From contig CAYMLG010000014.1 in assembly GCA_964391195.1 (NCBI GenBank), positions 1-64,000 on the forward strand: a stretch of DNA of 64,000 nucleotides, read 5' to 3'. Below are positions 46,691 through 55,062 of this stretch, piece after piece. This DNA comes from JAAYXE01 sp964391195 (GTDB lineage: Bacteria; Chloroflexota; Anaerolineae; Anaerolineales; UBA4823). The translations under genes and the position numbers were made by a program. Position 1 is the first letter of the stretch, and every line of letters begins with the position of its first letter. The notes beneath the pieces were generated by a model. That model worked only from the letters and a program-made list of their open reading frames with translations. It was not told the origin of the DNA and made no database searches.

Positions 46691-47476
46691 CTATTCCTCG
46701 GCCAGGGCCTCGGCGATGATTGGCTCCAGGTCCGGACTGCCGCTCGCCGGGTAGACCAGTTGGGCCAGGAATTCGGTGTTCCCCTTGGGGCCCAACAATG
46801 GCGAGCGCATCAACCCGGCGACGGAAAAACCACCCTGCAGGGCATGGGCCAGTACTTCCTGCAGCACCCGGCGGTGGATGGCCGGGTCGCGGATGATCCC
46901 GTCCCCACGGGAGACTTCGGCTTTGCCGGCCTCGAATTGGGGCTTGATCAGGGCAACCGCCTGCCCGCCTGGAGAGGGGAACCAGCCGGCGACGACGGGA
47001 AGCAGGATTTTAAGCGAAATGAAGGAGGCATCGATGGTCACCAGGCTCACCGGTTCCGGCAGGGCGGTGACATAGCGGGCATTCGTGCGTTCCATGACCA
47101 CCACCCGGGGGTCCTGGCGCAGCTTCCAGTGCAAGATTCCGTGGCCGACATCGATGGCATACACCTTGCGGGCGCCGTTTTGGAGCAGGCAGTCGGTGAA
47201 GCCGCCGGTGGAAGCGCCCACATCGGCGCACACCAAACCGGTGGGGTCGATATGAAAAGTGGCCAGGGCTGATTCCAGCTTCTCCCCACCGCGGGAGACG
47301 AACGGCGGCCCCTGGTCCACTTCGAGCCGCACGGATGGGTCAACGGTGACCGCCGGCTTGGAGACGACCTGCCCATCTGCCCGCACCTGGCCGGCCATCA
47401 CCAACCGCTGGGCCTGGGCGCGGCTGTCTGCTAACCCACGCTCCACCAGCAGCAAATCCACTCTCACTTTCGCCAT
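46691..47476 (-). CDS. tlyA: TlyA family rRNA 2'-O-methyltransferase / S4-FtsJ protein
   Basis: 261 residues. The S4 RNA-binding domain (1-60) is VRVDLLLVERGLADSRAQAQ. The FtsJ-like methyltransferase has SRGGEKLESAL, then CADVGASTGGFTDCLLQNGA (SAM motif I), YAIDVGHGILHWKLR and LVTIDASFISLKILLP. TlyA methylates 16S and 23S rRNA riboses and is often annotated as hemolysin. A -10-like TAAAAT lies 6 bases upstream of the ATG without a Shine-Dalgarno sequence. Divergent from the UbiA-like gene. Confidence 0.93.
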   Translation of the reverse strand: MAKVRVDLLLVERGLADSRAQAQRLVMAGQVRADGQVVSKPAVTVDPSVRLEVDQGPPFVSRGGEKLESALATFHIDPTGLVCADVGASTGGFTDCLLQNGARKVYAIDVGHGILHWKLRQDPRVVVMERTNARYVTALPEPVSLVTIDASFISLKILLPVVAGWFPSPGGQAVALIKPQFEAGKAEVSRGDGIIRDPAIHRRVLQEVLAHALQGGFSVAGLMRSPLLGPKGNTEFLAQLVYPASGSPDLEPIIAEALAEE

Positions 47477-47552
47477 TTTTTCATTTTAACACCGGCCGGA
47501 AGGCAATGGTAAAATCTGCGTCAAATAAACCCATTTGTGCTATCATTGCGCC

Positions 47553-48440
47553 ATGCTCGTCGATCTGGTTCAAACGATGCGTCCCCGGCAATGGACGAAG
47601 AATGGATTTATATTTGCCGCGCTCGTTTTCGACCGGCAACTGACCCCTTCGAACTGGCAGGCGATCCTGGCGACCATCGCCGGTTTTTTCGTTTTTTGCC
47701 TGCTTTCGGGGGTAGTTTACATCATCAACGACATCGCCGATGTAGAGGCCGACCGGCAGCATCCGAAGAAATGCAAGCGGCCTATCGCCTCCGGTCGGCT
47801 GCCGGTACCGGTGGCCCGCACGGCTGCGGTGGGCATGCTGGCTGTCCTCATCCCGTTCTCCCTGTGGCTGTCCCCCGCCTTCGCGCTGGTTTCCGTCGCT
47901 TACGTGGCCCAGAATCTGCTCTACTCGCAGGTGCTGAAACACGTCCCCCTGCTGGATGTCTTCTCGATTGCCCTGGGCTTCGTGCTGCGGGTCGCGGCCG
48001 GGGTGACCTTGATCGAAGTCGCCCGCTTTTCCCCCTGGCTGTATGTGGTCACGACCCTGGCCGCCCTGTACATCGGTTTTGGCAAGCGGCGCGCCGAGCT
48101 GGGGATGTACACGCTCAATGGCGGGGCGAACACCACCCGCCGGGTGCTGGACAGCTACACCATCCCGATGCTCGACCAGTTCATCACCATCGTCTCTGCC
48201 ACGACGATCATCGCTTACAGCCTATACACTTTCTCAGCCCCCAACGTACCGGAAAATCACGCTATGATGCTCACCATCCCGTTCGTGATGTACGGGATAT
48301 TTCGCTATATGTATCTGCTGCAGACCTCCGACATCGGGGGCGCGCCAGAAGAAGTGCTCCTCTCCGATCGTCCCTTGCAGGTGACCATCCTGCTCTGGGG
48401 ATTGACCGTCCTGTTCGTTTTCTATTTCTTCCCCGTATAA
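47553..48440 (+). CDS. UbiA prenyltransferase family, decaprenyl-phosphate phosphoribosyltransferase-like
   Basis: 295 residues from the ATG at 47553, about nine helices. The start MRPRQWTKNGFIFAALVF and the first Asp-rich motif NDIADVEADRQHPKKCKRPIASG are typical of the UbiA subgroup that transfers phosphoribose from PRPP to decaprenyl phosphate (as in mycobacterial Rv3806c). The Asp residues bind Mg and diphosphate. Only one base separates its stop from the mevalonate kinase ATG, so a polyprenyl-phosphate user and isoprenoid supply enzymes are in one operon. The exact acceptor is inferred. Confidence 0.87.
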   Translation: MLVDLVQTMRPRQWTKNGFIFAALVFDRQLTPSNWQAILATIAGFFVFCLLSGVVYIINDIADVEADRQHPKKCKRPIASGRLPVPVARTAAVGMLAVLIPFSLWLSPAFALVSVAYVAQNLLYSQVLKHVPLLDVFSIALGFVLRVAAGVTLIEVARFSPWLYVVTTLAALYIGFGKRRAELGMYTLNGGANTTRRVLDSYTIPMLDQFITIVSATTIIAYSLYTFSAPNVPENHAMMLTIPFVMYGIFRYMYLLQTSDIGGAPEEVLLSDRPLQVTILLWGLTVLFVFYFFPV

Positions 48441-48441
48441 G

Positions 48442-49389
48442 ATGCCGGCCATCACCTCCACCGCTCCCGGTAAAGTGATCCTCTTCGGAGAACACGCCGT
48501 AGTTTACGGGCGCCCGGCAATCGCCGTCCCGGTCCACCAGGTGCAGGCCAGGGTTGTGGTGCAGGCCGACCCGCGCGGCCTGGCTGGAAGTGTGCGTCTC
48601 GATGCTCCGGATATCGGCCTGTCCGCCGGTTTGAACGAGTTAGGAGAAAACCACCCACTGGCGCTGGCGATTCGCCTGGTGCTGCAGGCCCTCGAGGTGG
48701 AGCGACCTCCGGCCAGCAAGGTGCGGGTGACTTCGAAGATCCCGGTCGCCTCCGGAATGGGGTCGGGGGCGGCCGTATCGGTGGCGGTGATCCGGGCGTA
48801 TGCGTCTTTCCTGGGCCATGCGCTCCCCGATGAACGGGTGAGCGCCCTGGCTTTCGAAGTGGAGAAAATCCACCACGGCACACCCTCCGGGATCGACAAC
48901 ACCGTAATCACCTATGCTATGCCGGTCTACTACGTGCGGGGCGATCCCAGCCGGGTCGAGCCGTTCCAGGCGGCCGCCCCGTTCACCCTGGTGATCGGCG
49001 ACACCGGCATCCCCAGCCCCACCCGGCGGGCGGTAGGCGACCTGCGCCTGGCCTGGGAGAGAGACCCTGAGCCCTATGAGAGGCTGTTCGACGCAGCCGG
49101 CGAAATTGCCGTGCGGGCCCGGGAGGCGGTCGAATCCGGACGCCCGCTGGAGATGGGCCGGCTGATGGATGAGAACCATGCCCTCCTGCAGCAGATGGGC
49201 GTCTCCTGCCCGGAGTTAGACCACCTGGTTCAGATCGCCAGGCATGCGGGCGCGCGCGGGGCGAAGCTCTCTGGAGGGGGGCGGGGCGGAAATATGATCG
49301 CCCTGGTGGAACCGGACCGGGCAGAGGGGATATCACAGGCGCTGCGAGAATCCGGCGCGGTGCGGACGATCATTACGACGATACGCTAG
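48442..49389 (+). CDS. mvk: Mevalonate kinase
   Basis: 315 residues, GHMP kinase fold. Motif 1 PGKVILFGEHAVVYGRPAIA (about 7-26), motif 2 VASGMGSGAAVSVAVIRAY (nucleotide loop), then HGTPSGIDNTVITYA with the catalytic Asp, and the C-terminal KLSGGGRGGNMIAL (motif 3). The HAVVYG and SGIDN motifs are those of mevalonate kinase rather than other GHMP kinases. It phosphorylates mevalonate in isoprenoid synthesis. Followed 52 bases later by isopentenyl phosphate kinase, which indicates the archaeal-type alternative mevalonate route. Confidence 0.93.
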   Translation: MPAITSTAPGKVILFGEHAVVYGRPAIAVPVHQVQARVVVQADPRGLAGSVRLDAPDIGLSAGLNELGENHPLALAIRLVLQALEVERPPASKVRVTSKIPVASGMGSGAAVSVAVIRAYASFLGHALPDERVSALAFEVEKIHHGTPSGIDNTVITYAMPVYYVRGDPSRVEPFQAAAPFTLVIGDTGIPSPTRRAVGDLRLAWERDPEPYERLFDAAGEIAVRAREAVESGRPLEMGRLMDENHALLQQMGVSCPELDHLVQIARHAGARGAKLSGGGRGGNMIALVEPDRAEGISQALRESGAVRTIITTIR

Positions 49390-49427
49390 GAAAAGGGGGA
49401 TTTCGGCCTGGAAGCGCCGAATGTGTT

Positions 49428-49433
49428 TATAAT
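49428..49433 (+). promoter_or_regulatory. -10-like box directly before isopentenyl phosphate kinase
   Basis: TATAAT ends 8 bases before the ATG at 49442 and no Shine-Dalgarno sequence is present, so a transcript from here would be essentially leaderless. No clear -35 box. The gene may also be read from the upstream operon. Confidence 0.5.
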
Positions 49434-49441
49434 CTGCCTGG

Positions 49442-50239
49442 ATGAATGGACTGCAGTTTCTCAAACTCGGCGGATCGCTGATCACGGAGAAGGATAGCCC
49501 GCACACGGCCCGCCCCGAGGTGCTGGCCCGGCTGGCGGGAGAAATCCGGCAGGTATGGAGCCAGCAGCCCGGGCTGCGCCTGGTGCTGGGCCATGGATCC
49601 GGCTCGTTTGGGCATGTGCCGGCAAAGCGATACGGCACCCGCCAGGGGGTACATACACATGAGGAATGGCTGGGCTTTGCCGAGGTATGGCGAGAAGCCT
49701 CAACCTTGAATCGCCTGGTTCTGGAAGCGCTCCATACGGCCGGACTGCCGGCAGTCGCCTTCCCTCCATCTGCCAGTATTATCGCCCGAGACGGACAGGT
49801 TGAGTCCTGGAACCTGGAACCGCTGCAGGCCGCATTGCGAGCCGGGCTGCTGCCTGTGGTGTATGGCGATGTGGTGTTCGACAGCCGGCGCGGCGGGACG
49901 ATTCTGAGCACCGAAGATCTGTTCGGGCGTTTGGCCCGGGAACTGCGCCCCGAACGGATGCTCCTGGCCGGGCGCGAGCCCGGGGTATGGGCAGATTACC
50001 CCGCCTGCACCCAATTGATCGAGGTATTGGACGGTCGTCGCCTGAGGGAAATCGAAGCCGGATTAGGGGGGGCGGTAGGGGCCGATGTCACCGGGGGGAT
50101 GGCCAGTAAGGTGCGCCAGAGCAGGAAGCTGGTCCAGGAACTGCCCCATCTGGAAGTGCTGATATTTTCCGGAGAAACATCCGGGGCGGTCAGAGATGTC
50201 CTTTCAGGCGCAAGAATAGGAACACAGATCACACTGTAA
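49442..50239 (+). CDS. Isopentenyl phosphate kinase
   Basis: 265 residues, amino acid kinase fold. LKLGGSLITEKDSPHTARPE (about 6-25) is the phosphate loop; GHGSGSFGHVPAKRYGT contains the His after SFG that is the hallmark of isopentenyl phosphate kinases. GDVVFDSRRGGTILSTEDLF and later GADVTGGMASKVRQS complete the family pattern. It phosphorylates isopentenyl phosphate to IPP in the alternative mevalonate pathway known from archaea and some Chloroflexota. The partner decarboxylase and HMG-CoA reductase are not in this window. Confidence 0.92.
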   Translation: MNGLQFLKLGGSLITEKDSPHTARPEVLARLAGEIRQVWSQQPGLRLVLGHGSGSFGHVPAKRYGTRQGVHTHEEWLGFAEVWREASTLNRLVLEALHTAGLPAVAFPPSASIIARDGQVESWNLEPLQAALRAGLLPVVYGDVVFDSRRGGTILSTEDLFGRLARELRPERMLLAGREPGVWADYPACTQLIEVLDGRRLREIEAGLGGAVGADVTGGMASKVRQSRKLVQELPHLEVLIFSGETSGAVRDVLSGARIGTQITL

Positions 50240-50456
50240 TGAGGATCCATGTCCGGCGAGACATGGATTTTTTATATTTCTCATATTTCCCTCCTATCCA
50301 TTTCTAACACAGCCTGGGTATTAATAATGCTGACAGAAACCGGTCGAAAAAGTGTCCTGCGATCGGGCATGAGCCGGACAGGACAGCTTTTGGGGAAATA
50401 CCGGAGATTTGAAACGTAAATAACGATAACAATATCTTAGTCAGGAGGAGGTTCAT

Positions 50457-50933
50457 ATGTACGGTTTATCTCGACGTGATCCATTCCGTGAAATGATGAC
50501 CCTGCGTAGCGCGGTTGACCGCCTCTTCGACAATGCCCTTTTCCAGACTGAGGGGGTATGGCAGCCGGATTGGCGCCTGGCGATGGATGTGATGGAGAAC
50601 GATGATGAGTACGTTGTTCAGGCCAGCATCCCCGGCGTGAACCCGGACGACCTGGACATCACCTTCAACAACGATGTGCTGACGATCAAGGGTGAAGTTA
50701 AGGCTGAGCAGGACAAGGAAGGCGAGCGTTATCACCTGCGCGAGCGCCGCTATGGCAAATTCACCCGCAGTATCAGCCTTCCGGGTCCGGTCAACGCCGA
50801 CCAGATCCAGGCCGAATACGATGCCGGGATCCTGACCCTCCATCTGCCGAAAGCCGAAGAGGCGAAGCCAAAACGGATTACCGTCAAGTCTGGCAGCAAT
50901 GTGATCAACGGTAAAGTCAAAGAAGTTCAATAA
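50457..50933 (+). CDS. Hsp20/alpha-crystallin small heat shock protein
   Basis: 158 residues. An N-terminal arm (RRDPFREMMTLRSAVDRLFD) precedes the alpha-crystallin domain (about 40-130: MDVMENDDEYVVQASIPGVN, GERYHLRERRYGKFTRSISL, AEYDAGILTLHLPKAEEAKP with the conserved A-x-x-x-n-G-x-L-x-L) and a C-terminal extension with KRITVK. A holdase chaperone that prevents aggregation. Strong ribosome binding site (AGGAGGAGG). No CIRCE element seen upstream. Confidence 0.96.
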   Translation: MYGLSRRDPFREMMTLRSAVDRLFDNALFQTEGVWQPDWRLAMDVMENDDEYVVQASIPGVNPDDLDITFNNDVLTIKGEVKAEQDKEGERYHLRERRYGKFTRSISLPGPVNADQIQAEYDAGILTLHLPKAEEAKPKRITVKSGSNVINGKVKEVQ

Positions 50934-50950
50934 CAGCCAGATGCAGGGAA

Positions 50951-50990
50951 AGCACAAACGGCGGCGCTCAGACGCCGCCGTTTGTGCTTT
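50951..50990. terminator. Bidirectional terminator after hsp20
   Basis: A perfect 16-bp stem (agcacaaacggcggcg / complement) with a 6-base loop between convergent stops at 50933 and 51000. Confidence 0.85.
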
Positions 50991-50999
50991 GTGGCCCTT

Positions 51000-51482
51000 T
51001 TATTGAGAGGACCCCAGCCAGGTTTTGATCTGTTCCAGGTGCTCCTTCTCATGTTCGAAGCTGTCATTGGCGATCCACTTCCAGAGCGGCACCCCTTTCT
51101 GCCAGGGATAACGTTGAGTGTCGTTCAGGTCTTTCTCGGAAAATGACCCGACGCGCCGGATGGTTTGCCGGCGGACAGCTTCGAAATCATCCAGGACCCG
51201 GTCTAAGGGTCGTTCGCGGGTCTCTTCATACCACCGGGCGTTGATCTCGTCATCTGTCGCCGGCATGAAATGAATGGTGGTCGGTTTCTGGCCCTGTCTG
51301 GCCTGCCACAAGAGTTTGATTAACTCAGCTTCCCACAAGCTGAGATGGACCATCAGATCTTTGATCGACCACTCACCGACAACACCGGGCTGTTCCAACG
51401 TTTCATCCGAGAGTTCGTCGATCGAATCCATAAATTCTTCTCGGGATTTATCAAGGATATCGAGCAATTCTTCTTTGGTCAT
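51000..51482 (-). CDS. ClbS/DfsB family (DinB-like four-helix bundle) protein
   Basis: 160 residues. TKEELLDILDKSREEFMDSI, GVVGEWSIKDLMVHLSLWE (the conserved W-s-x-k-d-x-l-x-H-l) and SFEHEKEHLEQIKTWL match the ClbS/DfsB (DUF1706) branch of the DinB superfamily. The two His-containing helices could bind a metal. ClbS hydrolyses colibactin; most homologues have no known substrate. Good start at 51482. Confidence 0.85.
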   Translation of the reverse strand: MTKEELLDILDKSREEFMDSIDELSDETLEQPGVVGEWSIKDLMVHLSLWEAELIKLLWQARQGQKPTTIHFMPATDDEINARWYEETRERPLDRVLDDFEAVRRQTIRRVGSFSEKDLNDTQRYPWQKGVPLWKWIANDSFEHEKEHLEQIKTWLGSSQ

Positions 51483-51699
51483 GGTTCCTATGTCCTTCAG
51501 TTTGAAGCACCCCCCGCCATCCGGTACAGCGAGACGAAAAAAGCAGCACTGGCATCATGGATAATCCCGCGAACTCAAGATCAAAGTTCCCCAAATTCGC
51601 AATTGTTTTACCATAGCTTTGCTGACGGGACAACCGGCCTGCCGCAATTCACCCGATGGGGCTGCTCAGGCCGCGCGACCGGCGGAGAACCAGGCCCGG

Positions 51700-52538
51700 C
51701 TAGATGTATGGCTGCCTTCTGCTCGGTCGTGGCACGTAAAACGGCACCCCGCTGGCCTGGTAATCCCGATAGAGTTGGCCATACCGGTGGCGCAGGCGGT
51801 GCTCCTCGTGAACCGATCCTAAGACCAGATAAAGGGTGCTGACCAGATTAAAAGCCAACAGTTTCACCGTCATCACCGGGTTGAGCCAAAAAACCGGCAG
51901 AGGAGCGAAGTTGAGAGGATGGCGGCTCCAGCGAAAGGGGCCTTGCACGGCCAGGCCTCCGTCCGCTCCCATGGATGGCCCCTGAGCGGGGGGTTCGGGT
52001 GGCACATCCTCTTCCCCGCCTGCCCAGGCGATGAGGCTGGCCAGGCCGCTGATCCGGGTAATCCCAACCTGGGCGGCGGTATAGATGGCGTATACCAGCC
52101 CGGCAGCCTGTCCCAAGCGGAGCAAGGCAGCGGGAAAGCCTCGCACGCGCCACAGGACCATGTCCGGCAGGGGCCGGGCGTAAGTCCATAGGGCTGCAAG
52201 GGCCAGGAAGGACTGAAGGATGAAGAAGGGNNNNNNNNNNNNNNNNNNNNNNNNNNNNNNNNNNNNNNNNNNNNNNNNNNNNNNNNNNNNNNNNNNNNNN
52301 NNNNNNNNNNNNNNNNNNNNNNNNNNNNNNGGGCGTAAGTCCATAGGGCTGCAAGGGCCAGGAAGGACTGAAGGATGAAGAAGGGGCGGTAGAGCCCGTT
52401 TCGTTGGCGAGAGCCCAGGACCTGTTCAGTGGTGTCTTTCGCCGCCAGGGTGGCCAGCAGGCTGTGCACCACTCCGAACAGGGCGGAGGCGGCCGCAACT
52501 TTAAGAAACGAGCTGAAGATAACGGAGTACTGCTTCAT
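51700..52538 (-). CDS. NnrU/ICMT-like membrane protein interrupted by an assembly gap
   Basis: The gene is split by 100 N (52231-52330). A 55-bp sequence on either side (52176-52230 and 52331-52385) is identical; if the overlap is merged, 155 bases are lost, both halves come into the same frame and one 227-residue protein results. It has four to six helices, an N-terminal FGVVHSLLATLAAKD and YRPFFILQSFLALAALWTYA (NnrU-like), and a C-terminal FRWSRHPLNFAPLP and EEHRLRHRYGQLYRDYQ, as in isoprenylcysteine-methyltransferase-like and NnrU families. The start (52538) overlaps the upstream hydrolase by 38 bases. Function unknown. Confidence 0.75.
52176..52385. other. Scaffold gap of 100 N flanked by a 55-bp direct repeat
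   Basis: N run at 52231-52330. The 55 bases before it and after it are identical (gggcgtaagtccatag... to ...gatgaagaaggg). Contigs that overlap by exactly one k-mer length (55 is a common assembler k) and were joined with default 100 N would look like this. The repeat is therefore most likely an assembly artefact. Confidence 0.93.
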
Positions 52539-53313
52539 TAAACCGCTCCGGTTGTTCGAGATTGAGCAGGTGCCCGGCTTTCGGGATTAGCTCCAGGATC
52601 GCGTTTTCTGCTCCGTTCTCGTTGATCGCTGCTGCCATGGCCTGGGCTTCACTGGCGGGGATAAGCTGGTCGTCCTCTCCGTGGAGGATCAGCGTGGGCA
52701 TCTCGATTTGCCCTAGAGTATGAGTTGAGTCAACCCGGGCTTTCATCCCTTGTAAATCACCGGTCATGCCGGCCACCGAAGTCTCTAGCATCATGCGGCG
52801 GACCTGTTGGACCAGCTCTGGGCGTTCATCGTAAGTGCTGGGGGCCATCATTTTCGGAAGCATATCTTCAACCACTGCGGCCACACCCTGCTCTCTGGCT
52901 TTTTGGGCCGCCTGGTCGCGGCCTTGCTTCCCGGCCTCGCTGTCCTCCCCGGCGCGGGTGGCAGCCAGGATCAGCCCCCGGATACGAGGCTGGTACTGGC
53001 GGTAGAAGGCGAAGCTGACATAGCCGCCCATCGACAGCCCACACAGCACAACCGGCTCGTCCACCCCGATGGCATCCAACAGCTCGGCGCAGTCCTCAGC
53101 CAGCAGATCCATCCCATAGACCCCGGTCACCGGCTCGGACCGCCCATGCCCGCGCAAGTCGGGGGCGATCACCCTGGCAGTGCCGGCGAGCGCTTCGATC
53201 TGCGGCTGCCACAGGCGGCTGTTGAGCGGGTAGCCGTGAATGAACAGGATTGGGATCCCCTCTCCGCCGGTGTCTTCGTAATACATGGTGAAGTTCTTGA
53301 TCCTCTTCTGCAC
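52501..53313 (-). CDS. Alpha/beta hydrolase
   Basis: 270 residues from the GTG at 53313 (GAGGAG eight bases upstream). Catalytic triad: nucleophile in GLSMGG, Asp in LHGEDDQLIP and His in KAGHLLNLEQPERF; oxyanion strand FIHGYPLNSRLW. It belongs to the large esterase/lactonase/hydrolase group, for instance related to 3-oxoadipate enol-lactonase, but no specific substrate can be given. The following NnrU-like gene overlaps its 3' end. Confidence 0.92.
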   Translation of the reverse strand: MQKRIKNFTMYYEDTGGEGIPILFIHGYPLNSRLWQPQIEALAGTARVIAPDLRGHGRSEPVTGVYGMDLLAEDCAELLDAIGVDEPVVLCGLSMGGYVSFAFYRQYQPRIRGLILAATRAGEDSEAGKQGRDQAAQKAREQGVAAVVEDMLPKMMAPSTYDERPELVQQVRRMMLETSVAGMTGDLQGMKARVDSTHTLGQIEMPTLILHGEDDQLIPASEAQAMAAAINENGAENAILELIPKAGHLLNLEQPERFNEAVLRYLQLVS

Positions 53314-53769
53314 AGGGCAATCTCCTCAACGGTTGTATTCTTAGCAATTGTGAACGCACGGGAGCCCTATTCGCGGGGATGGGTGGCGACCTCGACCGGA
53401 TCCGTCGGTGAGATTCCACCTCAGGTTTGGGGTGATTTTAGTGTTTCCACTCATCAGTTGGCCTTCCTTTCCGGTTAGGCCCAGCAGAGACCCCTCGCTC
53501 AACGCCTGCTTGCGCCGGTGATCGTATATCCCCGCTTAGGCAATTATAGTATAAAGCGGATTAATTTACTCGGAAAAAGCTCTCCGAGTTTTTCGGTTAT
53601 GAGGCTGGTTTCCAGGGGGCAAGAATACAGCGAGGAGGGATCTCCAACTCCTCGCTGTAGGACAACATGGATGCGCGTGAATGCGCTGCGGGCTCGACCC
53701 CACAGTCGCATCGACAATGGGCGATCGATCTCATTTCAGGCGCATTCGCCATCTTGCGGATCAGGCCGG
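53314..53769. other. Intergenic region between dodecin and the hydrolase
   Basis: 456 bases without a gene. Hairpins: actcgga/tccgagt at 53568-53589 followed by TTTT on the plus strand, and acagcgaggag/ctcctcgctgt at 53627-53658, the latter a plausible terminator for dodecin. On the minus strand TATAAT at 53543-53548 may serve the hydrolase, though far upstream. Confidence 0.45.
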
Positions 53770-53994
53770 CTAATCATCATCCTCATCATCTTCGATGGTA
53801 AAGCCGATCTTAACGGTTACCTGCCAGTAGGCAACCTGCTGGTCATCGATATAGCCGCGGGTCTCGACCACCTCGAACCAACGCATGTTGCGGATGGTTT
53901 TAGCGGCCCGGTCCAGGGCGTTTCGGACCGCATCTTCGATGCTTTCTCTCGATGAGCCGACCAGTTCAATCTTCTTATATACATGTTCGTCCAT
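53770..53994 (-). CDS. Dodecin family flavin-binding protein
   Basis: 74 residues. VYKKIELVGSSRESIEDAVRNAL, then RNMRWFEVVETRGYIDD with the aromatic residue that stacks on flavin, then VAYWQVTVKIGFTIED match dodecin. Dodecins form 12-mers that store riboflavin, FMN or CoA-related cofactors. The C-terminus is unusually acidic (EDDEDDD). Ribosome binding site AAGGAGA. Single-gene unit. Confidence 0.93.
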   Translation of the reverse strand: MDEHVYKKIELVGSSRESIEDAVRNALDRAAKTIRNMRWFEVVETRGYIDDQQVAYWQVTVKIGFTIEDDEDDD

Positions 53995-54134
53995 ACGCTT
54001 CTCCTTCTCATCTCAATTCACGCCGTCTGCCCATCTGAGCGGAGCGGCTTGCTCAAAAACCGGGTTGCCAACTGGCGGAACCGGCGGTGATAACGCCCCA
54101 GGACAGCTATCGGATGACATCCAGCGGACCCGGC

Positions 54135-55028
54135 TTACTCTCGGCCGGAAGTGGTGGAAATCACCTCGCGCACCACATCTGCAAAGCGCCGGAGAGCAGC
54201 AAGATGGGCGGAGGAGGTATCCAGCCCGGCTCCCATGGTGTTGAGGGAGAGATGGGTGGCCCCGAGCTGCCGCCAGCCTTCGATGGTCGCCAGCCACTCA
54301 TCGGGGTTTCCATCCCCGTACGCCATGCGCGCCTCCACGCCGAATTCTTCCCGGCTGCGTCCGGCTTCGACCAGGTAACGGTCGAGGGCCTCGACCGCCG
54401 GACGGGCATCATCCACGCGGCGGTAGTTGGGCATCCAGCCGTCGGCCAGGCGGGCTGCGCGACGCAGCACCGGGTCGGCGTTGCCGCCGATCCACAGCGG
54501 AATCGGGCGTTGGATGGGCAAAGGGTTGATCCCGGCATCGGGAATGGTGTGCCAGTTTCCCTGGAAAGTCACCAGGGGTTCGGTCCACAGGCGGCGAAGG
54601 ACCTCGATCTGCTCCTCGATGCGCCGGCCGCGATTGTGGAAGTTCTCGTTGAGGGCGACGTACTCCACCTTATTCCAGCCCAAACCGATGCCTATGCGGG
54701 TGCGCCCACCGCTGAGCACGTCGAGCGTGGCGGCCTGCTTGGCAAAGACGGCCGTCTGGCGTTGAGGCAGAATGATGATTCCGGTGGCAAACTCGAGGCG
54801 CGTGGTTACCGCGGCCATGAAACTGAACAGCACCAGGGGTTCGTGGAAAGCCGACTGGTAAGTGTAAGGGCCTTTCCAACCGCCAGGCCGGTCCGGGTTG
54901 GCGCCCAGGATGTGATCGTAAGCCACTACATGCGTGTACCCGAGCCCCTCCGCGGTTTGGGCGTAATCGCGAATCGCCGCCGGGTCATTGCCGTATTCGG
55001 TTTGGGGAAAGACAAGGCCAATCTTCAT
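54135..55028 (-). CDS. Luciferase-like (LLM class) oxidoreductase, possibly F420-dependent
   Basis: 297 residues. MKIGLVFPQTEYGNDPAAIRD, HVVAYDHILGANPDRPGGW, LVLFSFMAAVTTRLEFATGI and SGGRTRIGIGLGWNKVEYVAL follow the TIGR03619-type LLM F420-dependent group. It is a flavin or deazaflavin barrel enzyme; the cofactor cannot be proven from sequence alone. It starts 34 bases after valS (55063) on the same strand with a good ribosome binding site (GAGAGGAGAT), so it probably shares its transcript. Confidence 0.88.
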   Translation of the reverse strand: MKIGLVFPQTEYGNDPAAIRDYAQTAEGLGYTHVVAYDHILGANPDRPGGWKGPYTYQSAFHEPLVLFSFMAAVTTRLEFATGIIILPQRQTAVFAKQAATLDVLSGGRTRIGIGLGWNKVEYVALNENFHNRGRRIEEQIEVLRRLWTEPLVTFQGNWHTIPDAGINPLPIQRPIPLWIGGNADPVLRRAARLADGWMPNYRRVDDARPAVEALDRYLVEAGRSREEFGVEARMAYGDGNPDEWLATIEGWRQLGATHLSLNTMGAGLDTSSAHLAALRRFADVVREVISTTSGRE

Positions 55029-55062
55029 CGTTTATCTCCTCTCGCAGGTAAAACGGTTGAGA

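Noticed and set aside
50240..50456. CIRCE or other heat-shock operator before hsp20
   Set aside because: No TTAGCACTC-N9-GAGTGCTAA-like repeat found in the 217 bases.
52176..52385. Direct repeat as a mobile-element target duplication
   Set aside because: 55 bp exactly next to 100 N is explained by unmerged contig ends; no element is present.
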